DNA of 64,000 nt. Source: Dentipellis sp. KUC8613. Lineage: Eukaryota; Basidiomycota; Agaricomycetes; Russulales; Hericiaceae. The stretch lies in contig NSJX01000007.1 in NCBI GenBank assembly GCA_002286715.1, forward strand, positions 788,499 to 852,498, read 5' to 3'. The position numbers and the translations under genes were made by a program. Below, one piece after another: positions 1 through 10,952 of this stretch; within the stretch, counting starts at the first letter, position 1, and each line of letters opens with the position of its first letter. The notes under the pieces were generated by a model. The model ran no database searches and was not told the origin of the DNA. It saw only the letters and a list, made by a program, of their open reading frames with translations.

Positions 1-1058
1 CATCGGGACTATCGTTCAGCTATTTTTTGCATGGCGTGTCAAGGTTCTTACCAACAATAACATCGCCGTCGCGGGGATCGTCGTGGGCTCAATCATCTCT
101 TGCCGTCAGCATCTACGCCTCGTGCTTTGATCACTACTAAGCTCCATCTTTAGTCGGAGGAATTGCAACTTCGATCGCCATCGGTATTGTGCCAATATGG
201 ACTGAATTCCAGAAGTTCAAGATACCGGTCATCGTCTGGTTGACTGTCTCCGCCCTTGTCGACAGCACCATCACCGTCATTCTAGTTTGGCACCTTGTAA
301 GACGCTTGCCAAAACCCATAATCTTCGCTAACGACCTTCTAGCGACACCAGAAGAAGGGATTCAAGGGGTCTGACGACCTTCTCGACAAGATCATCCGAT
401 GTCAGTATGAACCCTATAACTCACTGGGTATTGTTAACGACATGGGCTGCAGTGACGGTTCAGACAGGTTTGGTCACCTCCATATGGGCAATTGTGGATC
501 TGGGTGTTTATCTTGGCATCGTAAGTGTCGCATACTGATGCTTGTTCCGTTCAGACACTGACCAGGTACGTTCTTGTGACAAAGACGACGGGAACGTGAG
601 TGGTTTATCAGTATTATGGACGGTTTGGGCGTTGCTGAACCGCGTTTATCAGCCACCTCATCTTCAACTTCCCTCTGTCTAAACTGTACAGCAATTCCCT
701 GCTTTCGACGCTGAATTCTCGCTCTGGCTGGAAGCACTCAGGCTTAGACGTTAGCGATGAAAGTACCATGGGCAGCAGAAAGGTGGGTCTTCCGTTCCCT
801 TCGCACTCCATCAAAGCTACAATATCTTTAATTCAGCCCGACGTCGTCACGTTTGGCAGCGGCGTGAGACCAGAGGTCAGTGGTGTGTCCTCAACTGCGT
901 ACCAATCGCTTACCCTTTTCACTTTGCAGGTTTACATCGATGTCGAGTCACATGAAATGATCAACGCTGATGGCAAAGTCGGTGACAAAAAACTGACAAG
1001 TACCGCCCGCGCTTCACGACCAATTTCAATGATCAAACCCCCCACGCGAGGCGCATAA
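1..1058 (+). CDS. DUF6534 membrane protein, copy 1 (5' truncated by window)
   Basis: C-terminal part of a multi-pass membrane protein of the basidiomycete DUF6534 family; the function of the family is unknown. The first visible exon encodes the helix around VQLFFAWRVKVL. After an intron come GGIATSIAIGIVP and a long helix ending in LVWHL. Next are KKGFKGSDDLLDKIIR, TVQTGLVTSIWAIVDLG, an 11-nt exon at 555-565, and the family hallmark FNFPLSKLYSNSLLSTLNSR. A cytoplasmic tail follows with VYIDVESHEM, and the stop is at 1056-1058. All visible introns begin GT and end AG and keep frame, so the visible part looks intact. Its tail is longer and more basic than in the other copies. The start codon lies left of the window. 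Confidence 0.8.
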
Positions 1059-2408
1059 TTATTTCGTTCAATACAGAGCGCAGCTCGGATTTGCCGCCGC
1101 ACGCGACACCCCTCATGCATTTCGTGGCGTCTTATCCCAGCCGGACTGTTGTTTTATTAGACACGTGCATATCATGACCATTTGCCCATGTTTTCTGACG
1201 TTATTTCATGTCAAGTAGCGGCCATCACGGTGGCAGACCCCTTTAGAATTCTCATAATTTGCGACGCCCGCTGAAGCATTGATTCGTGAACAAGATCCGC
1301 CGAGCTCGTATGCAAGAATATGTCAGTCGTGTCACAAGCCGGGAATCTCTTAGACGCACTGATGAAGCGAGGTTCATGGTTCTAGACGACATGTGTCCAA
1401 CTTATGCCCGTTAAGATCTGTCGGATCCTATCCCATGATATGCAAAGAAGCACCCGAGTGATGGCGTTGGTCTGCTAGCTGGCAGATGGTGAATCAGGAC
1501 CGACGTAGGGATGGACAGACCCCAAGCTGTCCGCTTCTATCGCCCTTTGCGTGCGTTTGCATGACACGCCAAGGATCCGTGGATGCGACTACCTTCATGC
1601 TGCCCCTTGATACTCGGAAGCCTCATCAAGGTCACAGATTTTGTGAGGAACATGATAGAAATACAGCTAAAAGACGTGTCGCTATGCTAGCGACGTGACG
1701 GCGGTTGCGGACTGTTCATTTTGGTTAAGGATGTACGAGTACTTGACGATGTTTGCATCCGTTCTGGGGGGATCCGACACCGTGGCGGAGACGCGCGCCA
1801 AAGTCCACGTTTTGCGAATACGTAAATGGGCGTCTCTTCCTGCATGCAACCAACGCTAGCGCTACTAGTAGCCGCGTTCCATTGAATGTGAACCATACCA
1901 ACACCAGAATGGACATCGATGTTCGTTGGGTTCTCCTCTTCTGCCCTGTGGCATGGACAGTCTCGTGCATGGTCGTAGACTTCTGTTGGAATGTGATCAT
2001 CCGATAGCCAGCGTTGCCTCGAGTCACCGTGCTGGCCGGATTGCGACTCGATTCGCAGGATTCCAGAGCTCGTGAGTAACCGTCAACGCAAACACCTCTC
2101 GTATGGAAGAAAACTGACTGATTTTAGCAGAGTGTGCGCTTGTACCAGTAACGGATTTGCTGTTCAGAGATCCTTGCCATCTATCATCGGATTCCCGAAC
2201 TGTTTGTCGGGTAAACCGTCGTCGCCTTGACGAAGAGTTGGTCGAAAAGAACAGTATTGGGTTGCTTTGTTAGGCTGAAGTTGAGCTATCAGATGTGCCA
2301 GGCGTCGGTTAAAGGGAGCCCAGCTGGGTCGGGTAGCGTACACGTACGGCCACCTTTTCTCTCTTTTTCTCTTCTGTTTCCTTGTCCCGTCCGGTACGTG
2401 GATACAGC
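1059..2408. other. Intergenic region in the DUF6534 array
   Basis: No gene recognised. Open frames here are short and lack family motifs. The distal part (about 2040-2408) is the presumed promoter of copy 2 and resembles the corresponding region before copy 3 (5280-5560). A block near 1480-1690 weakly resembles the region after copy 2 (4550-4800), suggesting a decayed duplicated flank. Confidence 0.5.
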
Positions 2409-4263
2409 ATGCGCTGTCGCGCCCGTAGTAATCCGCCGATCGTTAAGCTTGTGTGAGTTGGCTTGGTTTTCATGTGTCCTGCTGCAGTGCTGATGAGAGG
2501 GTTTTGGATAGACATGGGCCTATACTCCTCGGGACGATGCTGAATCTTATTTTGTATGGGATATCGATCACGCAGACGTATATCTATGTCACTTCGTTCA
2601 AGCAGTATGTTTTGCCTGTTTTGAGTGTCGATGTATGCGAAATGGCTGATGCACTACGTCCGATCCAGGGATAAGCTGTGGATAAAGATATTCGTATGTT
2701 GGCGGGATACGCCCTCGTCAAAGTGAACGAATGACGACGCACTCATGCTCATACTCTGTTGGTGCTCAGATACTGGTCATCTTCGTCGCCGACACTGCGA
2801 ATACGATTTTTGATATCGAGTTCATATACGAGTCGCTCGTGAATAATTTCAGTAAGGAGCATTGTTTCGTCTTATATTCTCTATGTTCAACTCGATACCT
2901 CTTTGCGTTCTAGATCATCCGGCCGCTATAATGAGGGCAAATTGGGGCAAGTCGGATGTTTCGTGTATCCCGTGCGCAGAGCTGACGCGTGAATTGCAGT
3001 GTTTGCGACTGGTGAGAGCAATGTTAATCTGCGCTGTCATAGCCTGAGCATAGTGACCTCAATTGGATCCCTCACCAGACCCTGCTATGACCGTATGTGC
3101 TTCTCGCGTCTATACGTTTCCGGGTTTGACGGATATTTATTCATCCATTCAGGTCATCGTCAGCACCATGGTCCAGCTCTTCTTCTGCTGGCGCATCAAA
3201 GTGCTGACCGGCCGCACATGGATCGTGTGTATCCTCGTCATAGGGTCGATCGTCGCCGGCCGTGAGTCTTCTGACCTGACCTCCACTTCTCGCACGGAGA
3301 GCTCATAGCACGCGCTGGTCGCAGTAGGGGGCATCGCAACATCAATCGCCATTGGCATCGTGCCGAAGTGGCTGGAGTTCCAGAAGTTCGAGATTCCTGT
3401 GATCGTGTGGCTCGCGACGTCTGCGCTGGTTGATTCGACGATCTCGGCGATCCTCGTGTGGTATCTAGTAAGCTCTACCGATCGCGACGATACGCTGCAA
3501 TACTGTTGTGCTCATGCTTCGGAGTAGCGGCATCATAAGACCGGGTTCAGCGGGTCAGACGATGTTCTCAACAGGATCATTCGAAGTGAGTGCAGCCGTT
3601 GGAAATGTGCGGTTTATGTGCTTACTTATTCTTGGTGCGACTAGTCACGGTGCAGACGGGTCTGGTGACATCGGTCTGGGCCATTGTTGATTTAGGCTTG
3701 TTTCTCGGTAGCGTAAGCCTTCCCGTGTACCTCCACGATTGACTTTTGACTGATGTATTTGATCAGCCGTCAGGCTTGTAAGCATGCCAACCTGTTAAAA
3801 TGCGAGATGAGTGGAGCTGAATTTGGACGCGTTGCGTAGCCACCTCGCCTTCAACTTTCCCCTCGCCAAGCTGTACAGCAACTCCCTCTTGTCCAGCCTG
3901 AACGCGCGACACACCTGCCGCCGCTCGGCGCCCGAGCCTCAGTATATGAACACCGTCTACGTTGCCAAGTCGTCGAGCGAGTACACCTCGAGTAACGCAG
4001 TGAGCATCCTGCTCGTCATGCCACATTGTCGTCAATTCTAACTCCTGGATCGAATGTTAGCCAGGAGACCACGTTGGGGGCTTCACTAGGCCGAGAGTGC
4101 AACCTGAGGTATGCAAGGGCGGATATTGGCCTTGCGGTTGCCGTGGCTGATTTGATTTTAGGTATATATCGATATAGAGTCGCACAAGGTGTGGGACTCT
4201 ATCAGGAAGGCTGGAGACCTGGGAGATGCGCATGCTAACACTCACCCTGAGAACCAAGTTTGA
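2409..4263 (+). CDS. DUF6534 membrane protein, copy 2
   Basis: Multi-pass membrane protein of about 330 aa, DUF6534 family, role unknown. The start at 2409 was chosen because its frame gives PPIVKLV, matching copies 3 and 4, before a small intron (donor 2453). In order: LDRHGPILLGTMLNLILYG, a 25-nt exon (DKLWIKIF), the helix IFVADTANTIFD, LVNNFNHPAAI, micro-exons of 12 and 14 nt (VFAT, DPAMT), VQLFFCWRIKVLTGRTW, GGIATSIAIGIVPKWLEFQK, KTGFSGSDDVLNRIIR, an 11-nt exon at 3767-3777, and FNFPLAKLYSNSLLSSLNAR. The hydrophilic tail contains VYIDIESHK and ends NQV. One intron has a GC donor (2947-2948) where copies 3 and 4 have GT. All exons join in frame. DUF6534 membership is recognised from memory of the family pattern; topology is inferred. 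Confidence 0.82.
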
Positions 4264-5560
4264 GGCGCGTGGTGAGATATTGACGTTACGTTCTTGGAGA
4301 CTTTACCCATTCTGATCTTCGAGTTTTAGTGGATTCCAAGCCCCAGTGACCCTTCAAGATTTATAGGTCCTACCCTGGCGGACATGTGCTAGCAGATACC
4401 GACAGCATTTTCGCTGTATGTACTTGTACCCACAAAGAATTGGACGCAGCGCGAGCTGCCTGATGCTTCCCCACATCGCTTGCGTCAGATTGTTCCTATC
4501 GAATGTTTTGATCAATGATGAACGACGCGCGTATGTCTGAAAAGATCTGCCCTATTCCATGGCAGACAAAGAAGCAATCCGCTTGCAACGTTGGTCTCCT
4601 GGGAGGCGGGTGGTCAGATGTGGGAATGGATAGATCGCATGCGCTGTATAGATACCACTGTCCTTTGCATGACTTCGCATCATGATGACGGGACCTGACT
4701 TAAGCTGAAGGCCTGATTCTCGAACACAGATCGACTCGGAGCCACGCCACTGGGAGTTTTTGACAAACACGATAGGAATGCGGCTTGAAAACGTGCTCTT
4801 GCCAATACTTGTTTTTGGACCCGTTATGCCATGTCTTTGTCTAACCTGACGAAAAGTCCCGAAGCGCGTGCGACCTTATCATCAGGGGGCTTTGCATGAT
4901 AGCATTACATGCATTACGGGTTGATCATATATGGCCATATAGACCATTGTCAAGAATCTGCAAATTTGCTGATGTATCAGAGAATCCAACATCGTGGCAC
5001 TGGCACGCGCTCTGGCGCCAAAGCCGACGCGTCGCGCCGCCCGGGCAGCTCGGGTAGCGCCGGGTGTCTCTTGGACGTGAACAATGCTGAGGACTAGCTT
5101 AGTTGCTCCTCGAATTGCAAACATCAGACCGCACATATGCCCATCGCAATTTCCGTTTCGCACCCCGTGGTGTGTGCACGCATGTGCCCGCGCGTGTCCT
5201 CACCATTGTTTCGAAATCGAAATCGAGGCTGGACCCTGCTTGAGATCAACGTCTCCGTGCCAGTGCTGGCAGCGTGCAACTTGATTCGCGGAACTGTTCT
5301 CAACTTGTGAGTTTCATCTCCGCGAACAGCTCTGGTGTGAAAAACCATGGACTGATCATAACAGGCTCTCATAGTAGTAGTGGGTTTCCTGTTCAAAGGC
5401 CATGCTATCAATCACTGGGTCGCCCCCGTGAACAACTGGTAAAAAAAGATAAGGTATTGGGTTGCTCTGTTGGGATTCGAGCTGCTCCAAGCTGTGGTTA
5501 AAAGGAACGGAATTGGGCTGGGTCGGAATATCCACCTGTACCCTCGTCCGATACGCGCAG
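4264..5560. other. Intergenic region in the DUF6534 array
   Basis: No gene recognised. The part 5280-5560 is the presumed promoter of copy 3 and shares blocks with the DNA before copy 2. The stretch 4390-4435 (a TGCTAGCAGAT motif, then a GCTGTATGTACT block) recurs after copy 3 at about 7535-7575, so 3' flanks were duplicated too. Confidence 0.5.
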
Positions 5561-7442
5561 ATGTCTCTTCATGACCGACTCGGACATCGTGCTGCAGCTG
5601 CTGAGCCGATTGCGAAGATTGTGTGAGTTCATTTTTGATTTCAGGCTGACACTTCTCGCTGCAGTGACTGTGGACGCTGATGAGAGGGTCTCGGGCAGAC
5701 ATGGGCCTATACTCATTGGGACTATGCTGAACCTCATCTTGTACGGGATTTCGATCGCGCAGACATACTTCTACATTGCCTCGTTTAAAGAGTACGCCTC
5801 CCTCCGTTGATGCCCATCAGACTCAGCTAATACACCGGGTCCAGGGACAAGTTATGGATTAAATTATTCGTACGTTCCCAGAATTACACCCTCTCTGTGT
5901 GCTTGACGACGGCTCGGTGCTCAGATATTGGTCATCTTCATCGCCGACACCGCGAACACAATCTTTGATGTTGAATTTATGTATGAGTCCCTTGTAAACA
6001 ATTTCAGTAAGGAGCATCTACCTTTCGTTCCGGCTTTACAAGCCAAGTTAATGTGTCTTGCATTCCAGACAATCCGACAGCTATAATGACTGCAAATTGG
6101 GGTGAGTTGATCACGGCACATATTTCTCGTGCACAGCTAACATCTACATTGCAGTGTTTGCCACCGGTGAGAGCGATAGCCACTTACGTTCTCACTGCTG
6201 ACCCAAGACCGACTCCTAACTAGACCCTGCTATCACCGTATGTGTCCCCTGAGACTGGATATATTACTTCAAGTTTATGACCGTCATTTATCCAGGCTAT
6301 CATCAGCACCATGGTCCAGCTTTTCTTCTGTTGGCATGCTCACATTCTGACTGGAAGCACATGGATTGTGTGCCTTCTCGTCGCAGGGTCGTTCATCGCC
6401 GGTCGTAAGTACCCAATCTTCAATTTTCCCATGTAGCGTGTATGCATCCTGGAACCCAACCAAGGCGCTTTATGCTCATTTTCCTGCATCTGCTGCAGTG
6501 GGAGGCATCGCCACAGCGGTCGCAATCGGTATCGTGCCAAACTGGCTGGAGTTTCAGAAGTTCAAGGTGTCTGTGATCGTATGGCTTGCGACTTCCGCGC
6601 TCGTCGATACGACGATCACGGGTATCCTTGTGTGGTCTCTGGTATGTGTTCCTGATATCAACAACGTACTGATAGTCCTATTGTGCTCACGCTTCTGGCA
6701 GCGGCAGCAAAAAACCGGGTTCAACGGGTCGAACAATGTTCTCAATAGGATCATTCGAAGTCAGTGTGATCGTAACAATTGCGCGCTTTAGACACTTATT
6801 CTTAGCGAAACTAGTCACGGTACAGACAGGTCTAGTAACCTCGATCTGGGCCGTTATTGATCTGGGCCTCTTCCTCGGCAGTGTAAGCCTTCTTGCCTGT
6901 CTTCGCACGGGTTTCCAGCTGATATGTTTGATCAGCCTGCAGGCTTGTAAGCGTGTGCGATTGCGCATGCACGAAATCCGCGGAGCTGATCACACGTGTC
7001 TCCTTCAGCCACCTCGCATTTAATTTCCCCCTCTCCAAGCTGTACAGCAACTCACTCTTATCTAGCCTGAACGCGCGACATCGCGGCCGCGTATTGCCCG
7101 AGTCCCAGCACAAGGGTGCTTGTCAAGGCAGCAAAGTGGTGGTCAACTACGTCTCGAATGCTCCGGTAAGCTTCTCGCGTGCTGAGCACTAGCACACGTA
7201 CTGTCGTCAATTCTTATCGCTGATACCAACATCAGCCAGGAGACCAAATCGGAGTCTTCAGCGGCTCGACCCGAAGGGTGCGACCTGAGGTAAGCTAGGA
7301 CGGCCATTGCTGTGTCTGTGGTGGCTGACTTTTTATCTAGGTTTATGTTAACATAGAATCCCATGAAATGCGGGACATCGACCGGAAGACCGGAGAGTTG
7401 GGAGATGAGTCCGCCACCAGTCACCCTGAAAATCAAGTTTGA
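5561..7442 (+). CDS. DUF6534 membrane protein, copy 3
   Basis: Multi-pass membrane protein of the DUF6534 family, about 330 aa. The start at 5561 is preferred to the ATG at 5571 because its frame gives EPIAKIV, homologous to copies 2 and 4, and joins in frame to VSGRHGPILIGTMLNLILYG using a shared GATGAGAG acceptor. In order: the helix LVIFIADTANTIFDVEFMY, LVNNFNNPTAIMTANW, micro-exons VFAT and DPAIT, VQLFFCWHAHILTGSTW, GGIATAVAIGIVPNWLEFQK, a long helix ending LVWSL, KTGFNGSNNVLNRIIR, an 11-nt exon at 6936-6946, and FNFPLSKLYSNSLLSSLNAR. The tail contains VYVNIESHEM and ends HPENQV. No frameshift or internal stop was seen after splicing. Substrate or ligand is unknown. Confidence 0.82.
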
Positions 7443-8134
7443 TGTGAGTGGTGAGGTCTTGACTATATTCACTGAATTGTCCTATCCTGACCCTCGAATT
7501 TTGGTGTACTCCAGGCTCTGGCGGTGACATTTACATGCTAGCAGATTCCGATACCTCGCTGTATGTACTCGTACTAACGGAAAGTAGTGCGCCCTGGTGG
7601 GGGCACCGCGAGCTATCCGATCCTTTCCCACTTTGCTCGCGTCTGCATGACAGGTCTCATGCATGGAAACGCACTGCTCCAACTTGAATATCGCGGCCGC
7701 GGCGATCTCTGGGGTTCGGCACCGAGAGTGTACGTAACGAGCGTCTCTTCAAACAACCTCCAATCAGCTTCGGACCCAATCAGCTTCGAGCTGAGTTCAA
7801 CGGCGCCAGACGCCAAACACCAGACTGAATGCTTGCCGCCTGCATCGAGCAGCAAGCATCGCCGTGCTCCTCTCTTCGCCTCCTGCGCCACGCCTCACAC
7901 ATTTCTATTGAATTCGAGGCATGAATCGCGCTGACTGCAGCCATCGAATGCTGGTCAGGACATATCGGCGTGCAGAGCGCCGCGCGGGCTTTAGCTTGAA
8001 TCGGAGGTATGGCTTTGCATGGTCGGACTGGCGTCCACCGGCTTCTGAAGACGCTGGTTTGATAAAGAGAGATGGGGTGAGCTGGATCAGGGAGTGCGTC
8101 TTCTTTCCCTGTCGTCGGCTTTGGGTACGCAGGT
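7443..8134. other. Intergenic region in the DUF6534 array
   Basis: No gene recognised. It includes the presumed promoter of copy 4, which does not clearly share the GGGTTGCT block found before copies 2 and 3. The flank at about 7535-7575 resembles the flank after copy 2. Confidence 0.45.
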
Positions 8135-9998
8135 ATGCCAGTGCTCGACCGCGCCAGTAATGCTGGTGCTGTGTCGATTGCGAAGCTTGTGTGAGTTGGT
8201 TTTGTTTGCGATCTCTTCTATGCTGATTGTGGGCGCTGATGAGAGAGTCTTGGATAGACATGGGCCGATGCTCGTAGGCACGATGCTGAACCTCATCTTG
8301 TATGGGATATCGATCACGCAGACGTACTTCTACATCACTTCGTTCAGACAGTACGTCTTGCCCACCCATTTTACCTGGACTATACAGATGCATTACTCAC
8401 AGGGACAGACTGTGGATAAAGATATTCGTACGTGATCGAAGAATGTTATGATGAACTTGTCGCTGAGACTGGTGGAATTTCGATGCTCAGATATTGGTCA
8501 TATTTGTCGCCGACACGGCGAATACGGTCTTCGACGTTGAATTCATGTATAACTCTCTGGTGAACAATTTCAGTAAGGACCTTCCACTTCTCCCCTACAC
8601 CGGACTCTATCAATCTATTTCTGTTTTCCCTAGACAATCCAGCCGCGATCACAACGGCGAACTGGGGTGAGTCGGACATGGTGCTCGTTCCACGCTTGTA
8701 GCTGATGTGCATATTTCAGTGTTTGCAACTGGTGAGCATGATAAAATATTTCTTTCATCGCAACGCTGTGCTAATCCAAGTCGAAATCGGCCACCAGACC
8801 CTGCTATGACCGTATGTACAAATGTCCCCAGATTTTTAGTTTGCGTATGTAACGATGGCATGTCTAGGCAATCATCAGCACCATGGTCCAGCTCTTCTTT
8901 TGTTGGCGCGTCAAGGTCCTGACCGGCCGCACATGGGTCGTATGTCTGCTCGTTACGGGGTCTATTGTCGCCGGCCGTAGGTCTCCCGCCCTGATTTAAC
9001 CTTTTGCTCTGAAGGCTCACTCTACGATTTGGTGTAGTCGGGGGCATTGCAACATCAATTGCCATCGGCATCGTGCCAAACTGGCTAGAATTCCAGAAGT
9101 TCAAGGTGTCTGTGATCGTATGGCTTGCGACCTCTGCCCTCGTCGATTCAACGATTACGGCTATTCTTGTTTGGTACCTGGTGTGTGCTGGCTATACTGA
9201 CGTAGTGCTTCAGTCTCGGCGTTGTGCTTATGCTTTTCATAGCGGCAACATAAGACTGGATTTAGAGGGTCCGATGATGTCCTTGATAGGATAATTCGAA
9301 GTGAGCAGACTTTCAATATGAGTAGATATATTCTGATGATTTATTTTCCGCACACTTAGTTACAGTGCAGACAGGTTTGGTGACGTCGATCTGGGCGATT
9401 ATCGACTTGGGACTTTTTCTTGGCAGTGTAAGTTCTGTCCCTCCATATGCTTGTGTAGGGTATCTTAGGCTGATTTGTATAATCAGTCTTCAGGCCTGTA
9501 AGCAACTACAGGCGCCACGAACTCACGAAATGCTTTGAGCTGATATTGTGCCTCATAGCCACCTCGCCTTCAACTTCCCCCTCTCCAAATTGTACAGCAA
9601 CTCCCTCCTCTCCAGTCTCAACTCGCGCAGAGAATGGCGCCTCTCATCGTCTGAATCCGAGCATAAAAGCCCGGTGCACGTCCGGAAATCGGCAGTCAAC
9701 TGCATGCCCGATACTCCGGTGAGCCGCACGACGAGCCATGGTTCTGGCTTCGAGTCGATTCTTGTCGCTGATGCTAATGTCAGCAAGCAGACCACATTGT
9801 ATCCTTCAGCAATTCGAGAGTGCGACCAGAGGTATGTCAGCGCCGCAGCGGGTGGTGTATGGGAATGGTGTGACTGATGCCGGCCGTTTATTTTAGGTGT
9901 ATATCGACGTAGAGTCGCACGAGATGCGGGATGTAATTAAGAAGGCCGAAGAGCTGGGAGAGGCATCCAGCAATAGTCCGCCCGAAAGCCAAGCTTAA
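8135..9998 (+). CDS. DUF6534 membrane protein, copy 4
   Basis: Multi-pass membrane protein of the DUF6534 family, about 330 aa. The start at 8135 gives a first exon ending VSIAKLV, homologous to copies 2 and 3. The intron from 8191 must use the acceptor at 8244-8245, because the CAG seen in copy 2 is CTG here. Then follow LDRHGPMLVGTMLNLILYG, a 25-nt exon (DRLWIKIF), IFVADTANTVFDVEFMY, LVNNFNNPAAITTANW, micro-exons VFAT and DPAMT, VQLFFCWRVKVLTGRTW, GGIATSIAIGIVPNWLEFQK, TSALVDSTITAILVWYL, TVQTGLVTSIWAIIDLG, an 11-nt exon at 9487-9497, and FNFPLSKLYSNSLLSSLNSR. The tail has VYIDVESHEM and stops at 9996-9998. An alternative start inside the intron (8219) would give MLIVGADERVLDR in frame. Confidence 0.82.
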
Positions 9999-10852
9999 TG
10001 TACGTGGCGAGACCTCGAGACTCATTCTTCACTTCCACTGACCACTTCGGTTCTAGTTGATCTCTAGTGATCCTTGTTTAATGGCTCTGTACCGATATTC
10101 TGTAACATGCCTTGTTCAATGCTTGGCCATCCAGCCTTGCAGACCCTGACAGTGTACTGATACATGTACGTTCACTGGCAGGCCCGACCGTAATCCATAT
10201 CCTTTGTAAAGTATGCACTTCTCGTAATACCACTATCGACTCATCCAGCGCACACCATTGCGACAACGGCTGCACCTCAGTCTGGGGAGGACTGGACCAG
10301 GGCATGATGCATGAATCAGCGATCGAGCAAACCGAAGCGCACACATATGTGCATGCATCTGCTTCCGCCAGCACCTAAACGCTAACGCCGCACTGCCCAC
10401 TATCACGAGCACTACGGCAGCCAGACCGACCGTGACTACACACCTCGGTGATAACATTGACATATCTTCGCGCGAGTCTCCAAAAACATACGCCTTGCGA
10501 TACCCGCGCGGAGACACGCAAGGTGACCCAAGGATGGCGCGACATGGCATGCGGGGCCCCCGGCCACATCGTGCTCTGCGCTGCGCACCCCTCCCATTCT
10601 GCACCATCCTATTCCTGCCTCTCGCCTGAGCCGCTGCTTATGCATCCGCGCAGGTATACGAGCCAAGAAAGAGCGCCGAATCACAGCCGGGATGTTTGAC
10701 GTGTCCCCGCGCCCGCGCCGTGTCTGGGGTGCCGCCGCGCACAGAGGCTGCAGACGACGATAGACACGTCTTACAAAGGCCCTCTCCCTAAGCCTGGCGT
10801 TCGTCATCGTTGGTCAGCGGAAGCTGCGAAGATACAGATATATGCGCTGCGG
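9999..10852. other. Intergenic region
   Basis: About 850 bp between the DUF6534 array and the AsaB-like gene. Open frames on both strands have no recognisable domain and overlap each other. I see no RNA gene or repeat. The distal part is the presumed promoter of the gene at 10953. Confidence 0.5.
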
Positions 10853-10860
10853 TATATAAG
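10853..10860 (+). promoter_or_regulatory. TATA box of the AsaB-like gene
   Basis: TATATAAG lies 93 bp before the ATG at 10953, in a C/T-rich leader context with CACACC and CTCTCGCAC runs before the start. Position and sequence fit a fungal core promoter; no experimental evidence. Confidence 0.5.
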
Positions 10861-10952
10861 TTCGCAAGGGTGTGGTCCCCGACGTCCGAGTATTCTCGTA
10901 ACCTACGTACCGGCGCACACCGCATCACACACCTCTCGCACTCGTATCCGCA

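Larger units (their letters stand above)
1..9998 (+). repeat. Tandem array of four DUF6534 genes
   Basis: Four paralogous genes lie head to tail (1-1058, 2409-4263, 5561-7442, 8135-9998). They share exon order, intron positions and an identical domain layout. Upstream DNA is also partly shared: related blocks lie near 2240-2335 and 5450-5530, both beginning with a GGGTTGCT motif about 100-200 bp before the start codon. Short blocks downstream of copies 1, 2 and 3 (around 1480-1690, 4550-4800 and 7530-7600) look weakly alike. The unit duplicated therefore appears to be gene plus promoter, about 2.5-3.2 kb. Nucleotide divergence in introns is high, so the duplications are not recent. Confidence 0.85.

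Noticed and set aside
5571..5620. ATG at 5571 as the start of DUF6534 copy 3
   Set aside because: It joins in frame to the CAG acceptor, but its frame is not the one conserved in copies 2 and 4; the ATG at 5561 is.
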